A stretch of DNA of 64,000 nt from Fasciola hepatica (lineage: Eukaryota; Platyhelminthes; Trematoda; Plagiorchiida; Fasciolidae), in the NCBI GenBank assembly GCA_948099385.1, contig CANUEZ040000160.1:124001-188000 (forward strand), read 5' to 3'. The position numbers and the translations under genes were made by a program. Below the pieces are notes generated by a model. The model searched no databases and had not been told where the DNA came from. It saw only the letters and a list, made by a program, of their open reading frames with translations. Positions 29,910 to 40,795 of this stretch are shown here, in pieces (the stretch's first letter is position 1; the number at the start of each line of letters is the position of its first letter).

Positions 29910-29967
29910 AGTTGGTCAGATGACCTGAGGTTTGTGCGTGAAAGGTGGAGTCCGAAGGACAGTCAGC

Positions 29968-30313
29968 ATGAACAAATCAACTTTTGTCATTTATGTGTGC
30001 GTGGCTATAGGATTGAACTGAAGAGGCCATTTCTGTCTGTTACTGGCTGAAAATCTGTGAAATGATTAAGAACGTTCGAAAGTTTTCTTAAATACTTTAA
30101 GCAAAGACAGTCCTAACTTCCGATTGTCCCGAAATCTTATTTTTCGTGAAAGCCGGCCACTGTTGGTGGTGAGCATTCAGGAGGATAATAGAACGTCGTA
30201 AATTTACGACATTGAGGCATGTATCGAACATCTTTGAGTGACCTATACTGTCTCGTGGTGCAAGGACTTTGCTATGGGAGGGGGTTGAAGCGAAAACGCG
30301 GACGATCTCATCC

Positions 30314-30314
<1 letters not shown>
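29968..30314. other. No recognised gene
   Basis: I see nothing here beyond ordinary unique-looking sequence leading into the TA repeat. Confidence 0.35.

Positions 30315-30380
<66 letters not shown>
30315..30380. repeat. (TA)n microsatellite
   Basis: About 33 uninterrupted TA units. The apparent proteins of alternating Tyr and Ile on both strands are artefacts of this repeat. Confidence 0.97.
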
Positions 30381-30385
<5 letters not shown>

Positions 30386-30779
30386 TCGACCATGGTCCCC
30401 GCGTTATCGCGGCTGGTAGAATGATGTCCGATATCTATAGATACAGGTTGTCTCATGTCTTCTATTATAACACCTCCGGCAATCTTTCCAGAACCCCTGC
30501 AGGATGACAGTGAATGCTCAGGCTTCGTAACTATGCTTACGTCCCACTCTGTTGGCTCTCATGAAAGTCACTAGCGGCAAGCGGTTACTGAACTAACTCG
30601 TTATTCCTCTGGTTCGACCCTTTCTATATATATGGCTACTGTACTTTACTTTAGACGGCTAGCGGATGGAGTCGGAAGCAAATTCCTTTCCAACCTGTGA
30701 AGCTGTCAAACTTCACTAAATGTTTAACAAAGCGCGACGTTTCCTTAGCACCAAACACATCCAATACATTTCACGCGAA
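30381..30779. other. No recognised gene
   Basis: No motif seen. The stretch ends at the GGAAA target site of the next gypsy element. Confidence 0.35.
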
Positions 30780-30784
30780 GGAAA

Positions 30785-30989
30785 TGTTATGGTCAATACT
30801 TGCACTCGAGAACTAGTACTATCGCAACGTACGCAGTAAATGCTCTGACCCGAAATAAACGCAGGGAAGGACTGAGAACACCGGATGGACTGGAACTCAA
30901 TTTGAAATTTTACTCTGCGCAATCGTTATGTGCAAGCATTCGAGGGTGTGATAAAACAACACAACGGAATATCAATAACAGTCATCACA
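30785..30989 (-). repeat. Gypsy 3' LTR (205 bp)
   Basis: Nearly identical to 35189-35393; only a few substitutions are visible, for example gacccgaaataaacg against gacccgaactaaacg. Confidence 0.92.
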
Positions 30990-31706
30990 TCCGCCACAGC
31001 GTGGAGTAAGTTTCGGTTTTCTGTAATTCAGCCGTTCTTTATGGAGCAGTCCTTCAGAACTTCGAACTTGTACTGTTGTATTGGTATCAGATGCGCTGAA
31101 GTCGTTCTGATCTGGACCAGACTCAGAGACATCAGAATTAGGACTTCCAGAAGTAGCATTAGAAATAGGCACTTTAAAAGCAATTTGGTCCAAATTCCTA
31201 CGATGTACAGAACCATCATCCACATCAAGAATCTTGCATAATCTTTTGCCCATCTGATTAAGAACAGTACCGCGAGAAGGTCTCAATTCATCTCCTCGAT
31301 GATAAATGACCTCAGCTGATTCCAAACTGAGCAATTTTGTAAGCAATACTCCGTTCTTAAACAGCTCGACCGGGCTCTCTTCGGCCGTCGAATGGATGGA
31401 GTTACGGTGTTGCATTAGAAAACTGTCAGCACTCCTGTCGAGTTCGTCAAACATACTGACACAAACAGATGCAGTCGCACTGTTCAAGGTAAGAACAAAG
31501 TTTTCAGCTGCACCATCGAATTTTGGGTGTCGAGGTGGAGTTAACACGTGGTGACAACCCAACGATTTCAACCAGTCAGTCAACTTTTTCGCGGCGAAAA
31601 CGCTTTCACTGTCAATACCCAACGCACACGGAACACCTTCTCGACCGAATGTTTCACGTAGGACCGTAATCATGAAACCAGTATTATAAGAAGTAGTGAA
31701 ATACAC
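30972..31706 (-). pseudogene. Gypsy integrase, core and C-terminus
   Basis: The 244-codon frame reads CALGIDSESVFAAKKLTDWLKSLG, which corresponds to the second catalytic block (TDNGxxFxA type) with Asp retained but flanking residues changed. Then comes LTPPRHPKFDGAAENFV, with the catalytic Glu in AEN, followed by FLMQHRNSIHSTAEESPVELF and a C-terminal HRRNLDQI block near 31190. The first catalytic Asp lies upstream in another frame near 31740. The frame runs into the 3' LTR. Confidence 0.82.
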
Positions 31707-32638
31707 AGCCGGCCAACGGGAGTAGGAATCAACGACAACTAGAGCGTAGTACCTGTCTGAAAATAGACCACAGTAATCAGCGTGGACACGTTGCCAGGAC
31801 CCTGCGGAAATAGGCCACGGCGTCCACTTCCGCGGCTGTAAGTGAAGTTTATGTAGACAGTCGCAACAGTTTTAGCAATATGGCACAAATCGCCATTCAA
31901 ATCTGACCATCAACAAGTGAGACGGCCAAGAGGTTCCATTTTTGCAATGCCTAGATATCCGGAATGCAAAATCTTGCGGAACCGAAGCCCGCGATGCAGG
32001 AGGTACATTGATTCAGTAGTTACAACACAAGATACCATCACAAATCGCCGAAATTTCTTCACGTCGTTTATAGAACTCAGGAAATCGACGCCTAAAATTT
32101 GCTCACCATCCATGTCGAACAAAAGATAAGATGGCACGGTAGTACTTCTTCGTTTCACGAACCAGATCTGGCCAACTAACGGGTAGTAGCTGCGTAAGCA
32201 AACAATTAGCAGTAGAAGGTTCATAGAAGACTTCCGAGCGCGGCTAAAGAACGTGTCTTCTGTTCGGCCTAACAGCGAGGTACCAACGTAATCCCCTCTA
32301 TCGGACGAATAGAGAAGACATAAGTCGGCTGACAGATACAAAGGTGTATTCTATGTGTCGTGGCACCGAAACAGCAACGATACGAGAAATACACCGAACA
32401 AAAATGAACGCAACGACTGGGCAGAAAGTGAACTACGAGCGTGTACAATCAACGAAGGACCGAAACTGAAAGTATTTTAAAACGAGACCGAAGAAAACCT
32501 CGGAAAAGTCAGTCCAGTAAAGCATACGCAACCGAACAAAGCAGTGAGGTCGACGTCAAACGTCAGGAAAGATCGTAGAGAAAACAGATCTAAAATGATG
32601 CCCAGAAAATGGTTACTTTCTCAAAACGATTGAGGCCA
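31707..32638 (-). pseudogene. Gypsy integrase N-terminus and linker, decayed
   Basis: By position this is the integrase zinc domain and start of the core. A Cys-Xaa-Xaa-Cys-like CRDCLHK segment can be read near 31870-31850, then a core block leading to 31706 with a VDSYSRWPAV-like reading. Between about 31900 and 32340 a foreign-looking frame intrudes (an LLFDMDGEQILGVDFLSS block resembling a protease flap), so order may be disturbed. 32340-32638 has no readable motif. Confidence 0.45.
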
Positions 32639-32980
32639 CTACAGGTTCTTTGGAAATGGCGTAACGAGACAAGTAGTCCCATGTGGGGTAGATTGTGCTT
32701 TGCAATGCTGAGTATCATAAGAGTATGCGGATAAAGCAACATTCCAGCGCTGAACCATGGCTGCCAAGGATTTAGCCAATGACCGGTATGGATTATAGAT
32801 AAACTTCAATGTTTCGTGATCAATGTTAATTGTGAATTGAGTACCGAACAAGTTCTTTTGCACACGCGTAACAGCCCAATAAACAGCCAGTGCCCCACTT
32901 CGAGCTTGTGAATATCCCCTTTCAGCGGCACTAAGTCGGCGAGAAATGCACAAAACTGGATGACTCCCTTGTTCTAGCAC
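32639..32980 (-). pseudogene. Gypsy RNase H
   Basis: The frame starts inside the domain at VLEQGSHPVLCISRRLSAAERGYSQ, continues ALAVYWAVTRVQKNLFGTQFTINIDHETLKFI, and ends at the MVQRWNVALSAY block. This corresponds to the FASRTLTxAExNYSQIExEALAIVF and DHKPL motifs of the family. The opening catalytic Asp is just upstream near 33010, where TDASPTSI can be read in an adjacent segment. Confidence 0.8.
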
Positions 32981-33222
32981 GGCGTGGATGCTGGTAGGAG
33001 ACGCGTCTGTAATTACAGTCTAAGGTACATGAAGATAAAAAGTACGAAGTACGGCATTAGTTGATAAAAACGTTAGTAAACCACGTGAGCATTGTTCATG
33101 CGCCGAAGATCACTGGGAAGTCTGTTGGGAGAAGATCAAATAGGGGTGCAGTTTTAGTGAAAAACTGGGAGTGGATCTAGAGTAGTACTGAAGAGAAAAT
33201 AGCAGAGAACGTAATTCAACAA

Positions 33223-33777
33223 TTATTTGGGGGAGGGCGCATTGGATAACGGAGCAAAACAGTTGGGGTCAGGGCAAAAACCGTGAGCATCAACCAAATA
33301 GTCCAAGCAAGTAAACTCAGAAGTGGAGAAAACATACTTATCAGGGTTGATAGCTATATTACGCTTCAGGAATCTGTCAAGCAAAAAACGCAAAAGGTCA
33401 TCATGCACATCTTTGGTGGGTGCGTACGTAATGACGTCATCTTGGGAAGCACAAACACCTAAATCAGAAAACAGAGAATTGCTAGTGTTTTGGAAAATAG
33501 CAGGGGAAACGCTAAGACCGAAATGCAGGGTATTAGATTGATAAAGAACAGACGGCGTATTAATGGTAGTTAGTTCACGGGACTGCTCATCTAGTGGAAT
33601 CTGTAAACATCCATCCTTTAGATCAATTTTAGAAAAATACTTAGAACCGTGAAGTTCATGGAGAACGTCCTCAGGTTCGAGAGTGGCATAACTGGACTGT
33701 TTCAACAACTTGTTCAAGGTAGTACGGTAATCTCGAAAGATTCTTGGAGTTTTGCCATCGCGTTTTGCGGGAGTCAC
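33223..33777 (-). pseudogene. Gypsy reverse transcriptase
   Basis: The 184-codon frame reads IFRDYRTTLNKLL, LHGSKYFSKIDLKDGCLQIPL (catalytic Asp), LHFGLSVSPAIFQ and, at the active site, ASQDDVITYAP, where YxDD has become SQDD. It then gives FLKRNIAINPDKYVFSTSEFTCLDYLV. Tyr to Ser at the first position would damage the active site. The upstream fingers lie in another frame, and the connection to RNase H is broken. Confidence 0.8.
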
Positions 33778-34330
33778 AACCGAGGTGGCCTATTCTGAAG
33801 AGCTCACCGGTGTCAATGCTCCTTTACAAACCAAATCGTCTAATATCTTTTTCACAGGCTAACGAAGTCCGGGAGGGATAATGGGGCGTTTCGTAAAAAT
33901 AGAAGAGCCGGTAAACTCGAGGTGCACAGGATGCATCTTGATACCACCAGAAACTTTGGGACAATCAAAAGCTAAAAGCCGATTGTTGAGAATCGGACAG
34001 AAAATTCAATGAAACACACATACGACTCACGCTATTCAAGCCGATGATGGAAATTCCCGTGTCAATAACAGGAAAAGAACACTTATAGGTATGGGTTGTT
34101 CATCGGTAACGAAAAACTCACATGAACCAAGAATATGTAACCGGTGGCCGGTAATATCTTTAACTGAAATGGATGTGGGTTGGAGCTCTATAGGAGGAAT
34201 TATTTTCCAAAAACCTGAGAAATAAATGACTCAACACTGCCGGTGTCCATGATGAACGAATGTAGAAAAGAATGAATAACAATAAACGAGCGGTTAATGT
34301 GACGGGAGTTATCCGAACTAGCAACAGGTA
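33778..34330 (-). pseudogene. Gypsy protease and start of reverse transcriptase, decayed
   Basis: Near 34250-34225 the sense strand reads IMDTGSVESFISQ, an aspartic protease active site with DTGS retained, followed by an ITGHRLHILGSC block near 34150. Below it, near 33840-33780, a leader of reverse transcriptase can be followed into the frame at 33777. Multiple stops are present. Confidence 0.6.
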
Positions 34331-34430
34331 AAGCCAGAGACTGAAAATCTGGAGGTCAATAAAAATTTTGGGACTGAAGCGCAGTGAAGCATGCTTTTTG
34401 CTTCTTCATACGGACTGAATATGACCCAAC

Positions 34431-35160
34431 TTACCACTGTTGACACTTCGCATTAAGAAATCTGCCAGCCAACCGGAAATGTTTCTGGCCGAAATGGTTG
34501 CAAGTATTCCACTGCTTGAATGACTGAACTGGTCGGGAGTGAGAATTTTGGCCGAACTGACTGCCTGGATAAAAGTGTTTCACCTGTCTCGATGGTGGAT
34601 TAGGAGATAACTTCGGTCTTTTCGTGCCGAACAAAGCTGGGGTTGCGTTAATAGCAGCGCCACATAAGTCTTAACGTTGCTCACAAAGGAGTTTGACGGA
34701 TTGGGAAGCACATTGGTGAAGGAGAAGAAGTCTTTTTTGCAACTCAGGACAGTTGATACCAGCAATTAAACTCTCCCGTAATTGCACCTCGAGGTGATCA
34801 CCGAAATTGCATTTGCTAGCTTTGATGGCAACTACAACACAAAACCCTATATAGACCGATTTGTGCCTCGTATCAATGAGTGAAATTTTGCTCTTTCGGC
34901 AGCTTCGAAATTCACAGGTTGAAAAAGTCGCAGAAGCAACGCCTCCAATGATTCGTAAGGCAAAAACACTGGCAAACTCGGAAAAGCCAGATTCTTTACA
35001 GGGGGATATGCATTCTTTCCAAGGACTGCCAAGAAATGCGCAGCTTTCTTTCCGGAACCCAAAGATTTGCGAGCAAACACCATACCTCGAAGCGTTTGAT
35101 GTACTCCTCAGCGTCCCGGGCACTCCTGTGAACAATTAAAGCCTCCAAATCACAGACATC
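34431..35160 (-). pseudogene. Gypsy Gag, capsid and zinc knuckle, decayed
   Basis: Several overlapping frames combine to a Gag of the short-LTR type: an EYIKRFEVW-like start near 35110, then FLAVLGKNAYPPVKNLAFPS and SLEALLLRLFQPVNFEAAERAKFHSL (frame 35083-34847), and a knuckle-like CNHFGQKHFRL near 34500. The latter is only partly C-x2-C-x4-H-x4-C. Frame changes every 100 bp or so show it is dead. Confidence 0.65.
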
Positions 35161-35188
35161 CATGACTAGAACTGACCATGACGCCAGA

Positions 35189-35393
35189 TGTTATGATCGG
35201 TACTTGCACTCGAGAACTAGTACTATCGCAACGTACGCAGTAAATGCTCTGACCCGAACTAAACGCAGGGAAGGACTGAGAACACCGGATGGACTGGAAC
35301 TCAATTTGAAATTTTACTCTGCGCAATCGTTATGTGCAAGCATTCGAGGGTGTGATAAAACAACACAACGGAATATCAATAACAGTTATCACA
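35189..35393 (-). repeat. Gypsy 5' LTR (205 bp)
   Basis: See 30785-30989. The inner side on the sense strand begins tctggcgtcatggtcag, giving a primer-binding candidate TGGCGTCATGG two bases inside. Confidence 0.92.
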
Positions 35394-35398
35394 GGAAA

Positions 35399-36280
35399 AC
35401 TCACGCAAATAATCGTCCCTACATGAAGCTAGTATACCCAACGTCGTACACGTGAAATAAAAAGCATACCCGAGAGAACTAAGGCAACTTCAAAATGGTT
35501 TCATGGAAGCAACACGGTAATGTGGTGGCCCCATATATGGACCTCACTGGGACCATGTTAACAGCCACGATGTCCTCCGCGTTCGTCATTGAGCCAGAGA
35601 GTGTACGCACTCTTCTTCAATCGGTAAAGCAGCTGGATCCACATGTCGACTTTTGTTTCCCGTTTTGGATGGTGCCATTTTCCTTGTTCTTCAGCAGTAT
35701 ACGTAAAAACTCGAACAAGCGGTTGATCGGAAGCCCCGAAAATCGGCTACAAATTCGGGTATATCTTGGCTATCGTACAGAACTGGGCCGAGTCGTCCGC
35801 TATGCCTCTTCGCTTATCCAAAACCGGCCGGTACATGGAGTAGACGAAAAGTGACCATCGGACCTAGTGCAACGGATTATACATGACCACTAACCCAATC
35901 AACAATCAGAAACGGCTAAGCCAATAACCGGAAAGCTAAGTACTGAGATTTGACCAAGAAAAACAAGATTCACCAAAAATTAGGAATATAATTTCATAAA
36001 ATTCACCTCCGATATGCACACTTTTGAGACCCTTTTGTTCCTTTTCAATCCAAATTTTTTCTCTCAGCTGTTTGATGTCTACATTACTCGAAGCCAGGTC
36101 GGAACTTACTCCACTCTCTACACGACCTTATTGTTGGTTTGAGCTGCATTTGATATTCACTTCTATTACATTAGATTGGGTTTTTTGACTAGAGATATTT
36201 GAATCGATCGAAATGCCAGATGTTTATTTAGGGGCCAGAGATTGGTTTCCAGATACGGCATGTAATTTGAAAAAGTTACT
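35399..36280. other. No recognised gene
   Basis: A 119-codon plus-strand frame (35495-35854) has no motif I know. No repeat seen. Confidence 0.35.
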
Positions 36281-36829
36281 TGTAAGGGCCAGATTGGAGG
36301 CTGCCATCTTGTTGTCCGTTTATTATGAGTGTTGGTGCCTGTTGATATTTAACGCATTGGCAGAGACGGCCATTCCCATTTTCTCTGATGTAAGCATTGG
36401 TACCTGCTTATACACTTACTGGGCTTCGGCTCATCAGGTTTTGATTCTATCGTTGCCTTTGCAGATAGTGTACGTGCCACCTGATGTGGGCCGAGGAGAT
36501 AACTGTGAAGTGAACTGGGGCGTGGATTTGGTGCGGTCCGCGAGAGTTCTTGTGGTATGGCCTATCCGCGGCGTGGACCCTGGATATTTAGTATATCTGT
36601 GCTGTGTGTTGGAGTACGGAACACTGGGGGCAGTTTTCTTTCTTTGGGGGGAACAATGTAACGGCCAGATTGGAGGCCGCCATCTTGTTGCTCGTTTGAT
36701 GTAAATGTTGGTGCCTGTTGATACACTTACTGGCCCTCAGCTCATGGAGTTTTTTCTCTTGTGCTCTTGTAGATCACACACGTGCTACCCTTGTCGGAAG
36801 AGCATTGCCCCTGTGTGTTACATATTACA
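36281..36829 (+). mobile_element. Possible miniature LTR element (TRIM-like)
   Basis: TGTAAGGGCCAGATTGGAGG at 36281 and TGTAACGGCCAGATTGGAGG at 36657 start two related direct repeats, each running on through gccatcttgttg, ttggtgcctgttgata and acttactgg. The second is preceded by a G-rich tract, tttggggggaacaa, of the kind found before a 3' LTR. It ends near tgttaca (36822) or attaca (36829). The first repeat carries an extra internal stretch of about 80 bp. Between them there is no coding domain. No clear target duplication is visible, so this is a hypothesis. A 163-codon frame across it has no family features. Confidence 0.4.
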
Positions 36830-39446
36830 GACGTAATATATCTCAAAATTTATTGTCCACGTTCGTTCAATAGAATAAGGAGAGACCGGATTTCGCGGTG
36901 AACCTGGATGATAACAGATGAATTTTTACACTTAAATTTATGGTGTTCATTACATTTCTTCCAAAAAAGGCACAGTACCAAACGCTGTTGGGCAAACGTT
37001 GGGCTAAAATGACTCGTAATATGCGCCTTGAAAGATTGCACAGAAGTTAGTGAAATTTTACAAGAAATACGATGATAAAAGTACCACAATATTTATTGAA
37101 ATATATCTGCGTTAAAAGAACGGCATATTTTGTCCTACAAGTGTTCAGTGCACCATTTTTATAATTATCTGATTTTCACAAACAAAGTATCTTTATCAGT
37201 GGCAAGTTAGTGGTTTCAGTTGAAAGGATGGGTAACGGGCAGATGCACTAAGAAACGGGCAGTTAAGTTGGATTAGTACCAGAGGAGGTACTCATTCCCA
37301 GTGATTTTTTTCGGACGTTGGGCGTTAGACGTAAGACATAGCGACCTTGCACACTTATCTAGCTGGCCATTGGTTAAGGAGGTAGAGGGTTCACCAATAT
37401 CCTTACCTTAATTTGTCTTTGGAACCGCAAGCTGAGTGGTGGATAAATTGCAGATAGATTTCCGGTGTCCCAAAGAATATCTGTCTGAAATCTACCCAAA
37501 TTTCTATACTGGAATTTCGGGATATTTTTCAGTTCTTTACTCGTTTGGTGTCAGCAAGCCATCACCGCTCGTGGGCAAATGGGTGCAGGTACCTGCTTCA
37601 CTGTCATCACACAACATACTAACCAAAACCACTCAAGACATCACTGGTCCTCAACCTGTTTTGTATTGAAGCTGAATATGTAAAATCGGTCGGGTTATCT
37701 GTCGCGCTACAGGTTGAGTACTAGCATGAAATGTTCTTTTAACTGACTTCTCAATCTAGACAAATTTTACTTTCATGGAGCTATCACGACAGCTACTTTT
37801 ATTCAACTTCATAACCGTTGTGCTTCTTTCTCTCGTTTTCTCTTGTCACCATTTCTCATTCCAAACTCTCTACCACATCCCTCAGTCGTGTCTGTAAATG
37901 CAGTGGAAAAACCAGAAAGTCTCCAGTATCATCCACGAAGGCGTCATCACAGCGGTTCAGAAAGAACCAACAAACGTAAGGTCTCACCTTGGATGCAGGC
38001 CGTTCGTCGCATTACCATTTATCATCACTCATTGGAGTCTGAGGTTGGTTGTGCTATTTCCAGGGCTCTTGTTTTGAAGAATCGGAAGTGGATGGTCAGA
38101 TAAGCAGAAATCTACTGCAACGACGTGACGACCGGAACGGGTTATATGTTTCATTTTTCGGCCGCAGCGCATGACGATCTTTGAAGCTGCTGGTGCAATA
38201 AAATGGATAGGAATCCGACTCATAGCTCTGTGATCGGATTCAATCTGATGCCCGAAGAAGGTTCTTTTTCTCAGATTGATCGAGGTCGCCAAGCACCTAA
38301 ACACCAGCCTATCCGGACAGGCTTTCAGTAATTTGATGCAGATATGCCCTGAGTAATATAATATTAGAGGGCACACTCCCTCAACTTCTACAATCCCGTT
38401 CGTTGAGGAAGCCAACGAAAAAAGACCGTAGAGGACCAAACGCGTGTATTATCACAGGATCTGAGTACAGAGGCTGCACGCTTGCATGTGCCGAGGGAGT
38501 GTGTGGGAACTAGCGCCTGCGGTTGCCGCGTTCGCGAAACGTACAGTCAAACAAGCGATAGATAGGGTGTGATCGGCTGATCACTATGGAGGCCCCCTCC
38601 TAGAAGACCGTCAGCAAAGAGGGCTTCGATTTAGAAGTCTGGCAAACGAACGAGTATGTCGCCCCTGATAAAGCCAGGGAAGTGAATAAATGTTGGAGTT
38701 CTTCAGGACTTTGAAACCATTCGTGGGTTCGGACCGCAGCTCCAAAGTCCTCGGATCCGGTGGTATTGCCTGTGAGTGACATCCGCTCACCTGACGGGCA
38801 GAAGAAACATGGAAGGTTACTCCGAAGTGTGTGAGTTATTTTGAAAAAATAAACAACTGACTGAAACTACTGCATTTACGTTAAAAACGAGTGGAAAACA
38901 TGGGTCCCCAAGGAGGGAAATAGAAAAAGGCAAAAGAGAGAACCGAAAATTACTTGCGGAAAAATGTGGCGGTTGACACTCGAAGCGAGACGCCGGGGAG
39001 AGCCGCCATAACTAGCTGCCCAACCCGAAAAACCTCGTAGATTCAACGCGGGAGGTAGGATTTTCCGGTGCTTACGGCGAAAACGTCAGTGGAGTTTTCT
39101 CTCTGCTCATCACAGTGAATGACCCAGTGCAGGTTCGGCTTGATAAAAGGGTGTTGTGGTCGATCTTTCCGGTATGCATGCATCCTGCGTATCAGTACCG
39201 GTGGGCAGTCGAGTTCCTGCCTTTGGCGAACGAGTATTTTGAAAGCGGTGCGAGTTCCCTCTAAAAAGGCAGGCTTTTACTGATGGTGTTCGGAGGTGAT
39301 AGATGAGTAGAACATCAAAAAGTTGTTCAGCAACAAAAGGAGAAATGGCAAATGACCTCAGTGAGGAAAACAGACCTCGAATAAGCAGTCAAAACCGTAG
39401 GTAAAATGTTTTTCTTCCTCTGTTTCTTTTTTCTTTTTTCACTCAT
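36830..39446. other. No recognised gene
   Basis: This is 2.6 kb without motifs I can name. A 136-codon minus-strand frame (38439-38029) is open but unrecognised. The part from about 38850 to 39446 should contain the 3' LTR of the next minus-strand gypsy, but with no second LTR to compare I cannot place its ends. Confidence 0.35.
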
Positions 39447-40536
39447 GGGATCCAACATACCGTATCTGCGAAACGAACGGGTTTCTTGATCACCCGTCCA
39501 CGGTTGGAAGTCGTTGGAGGCGGCTTTGTGTTGAGGGCTGCCTCAGGACGGCCAGGCAGCTGGGTCACCGGCGTGAGCACGGTCGGCGTATAGAACGCCG
39601 GGAACGTCGGCGCTCGTCCTGTAGAATTCGATGGGGTGACATCGCACAGAATGGATTCAGCCAGAAAAGTTGGTCTAAGTCGGTCTATGGTAACCCTATT
39701 CTTTATGCCGTTGCGGTCGATGGCGAATGTTTTCTCCAGGCGGTGTAGGACCCTGTGGGGGCCGGGGTAGGCACGTTGTAGAGGAGCGCGCGCCTCTGTC
39801 CTATGGAAGACGTGCGCACAGTCTAGGAGGCGTGGGTGTACGTAAACCGTCGTGTTTTGTTCGCGAGCCGCGGGATGGTGTAACTTGCGTACCTGGTGCG
39901 TTAACCTGGCGGCGTATTCAGTGTAGTCAAAAGTGACTATGGACTTCGGGGCTACAATGTCACCAGGAGGTCGAAGCGCGCAACCGAATGTGATTTCGGC
40001 TGATGTGGTTTGTCGGTCGGCCTTAAAAGTGCTGCGGCAACCTAAAAGTACTGGCGGTAGTGATCCCCGCCAAGCTGGATTTTTGTGACCTGCTTAGGCT
40101 GCCTCAAGTTGTCGATGAAAACGTTCTGCCATTCCGTTTGCTGACGGGTGGTAGACTGTGGTATGAATGTGACGGGTGACTAGGCGTTGTAGAAGTCTAC
40201 TGAAGGCTCCCTTGAAATGCAAGCCGCGGTTTGTGGTCACCGCGACTGGACAACTAAATGCTGCCACCCAGTGTTCTAAGAAAACTTGGGCGACTGTCTC
40301 ACTAGCTGCATTGTGCGAATGTACAGCTAACGGCCATCTGGTGAAATAATCTACACGAGTAAGAAGATATATGCTACCTTTGACGGAGGCAACGGCTCTG
40401 ATAGATCAACATGCACGTGCTGGAAACGTGAGTCGACAGCTGGAAATTTTGATAATGGGCTTTTTGTGTGCCTATGGACTTTCGACTGTGCACATTGGAT
40501 ACAGGTACGGGCCCATGCAGTGACATCACGGTTCAC
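39447..40536 (-). pseudogene. CsRn1-like integrase (second element)
   Basis: The zinc-domain end CIQCAQSKVHRHTKSP and core start FQHVHVDLSEPLPPSK are in frame 40536-40351. The reading then changes frame: a TRWPLAVHSH block is near 40340, the second catalytic block reads VTTNRGLHF (Asp to Asn) near 40240, and the Glu lies in a SANGMAERFHRQ block near 40130. The C-terminus follows to 39447 with an RVIKKPVRFADT ending, parallel to the RKSVRFQDF end of copy B. The Asp to Asn change and frame break make it inactive. Confidence 0.75.
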
Positions 40537-40795
40537 GTTGTGCCAAACAACGATGACCGACGAGTTTAGTAAAGGCTTTTATACTCGGGTGGGGCAAACC
40601 GTGTAAGGTTTCGAAAACCTGTCACCTGGAAGCTGACGGAACTATTGGCCTTGGATAGCTTTTGGACATGTCACAAAGTTTGTAACCTTCGGCTGAGGGA
40701 ATGGGAACCGACTGGAGCCGCAGCGCTGAGATGCTACGGAGTGGTTCTACCTCAGGATTGTCTGCTTGATCGGATGAGATGGCTTCGAGGTTGAT

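Larger units (their letters stand above)
29694..29967 (+). mobile_element. Best copy of the tRNA-derived SINE
   Basis: The parts in order are a leader (gtcgggcatctct...aagcttaccttgg), a tRNA-like region at about 29776-29850, a hammerhead-like core at 29853-29909, and the 3' hairpin region ending gtccgaaggacagtcagc. It is uninterrupted and is the best guide to the family. No poly(A) or simple repeat tail is obvious. The tRNA-like part would provide an internal RNA polymerase III promoter. Confidence 0.82.
30785..35393 (-). mobile_element. Ty3/gypsy retrotransposon with short 205-bp LTRs
   Basis: Total length is 4609 bp. LTRs at 30785-30989 and 35189-35393 are exactly 205 bp each, begin TGTGAT and end ATAACA on the sense strand, and are nearly identical. 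A perfect 5-bp duplication GGAAA flanks it (30780-30784 and 35394-35398). The body reads Gag, protease, reverse transcriptase, RNase H, integrase on the minus strand, with many frame breaks. Its integrase and RNase H wording differ from the CsRn1 copies, so it is a separate lineage. Confidence 0.92.

Noticed and set aside
30219..30456. Open frames with long alternating Tyr-Ile runs on both strands
   Set aside because: They are translations of the TA microsatellite; the same applies at 49026-49232 and 62067-62415.
15995..35393. Integrated exogenous retrovirus
   Set aside because: No envelope frame follows integrase in any of the gypsy elements; integrase runs close to the 3' LTR.
36213..36704. 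163-codon frame as a membrane protein gene
   Set aside because: It spans two direct repeats that look like LTRs and has no recognisable domain; hydrophobicity alone is weak evidence.
38029..38439. 136-codon minus-strand frame as a gene
   Set aside because: No motif, no splice signals that I could match and no neighbour to support it.
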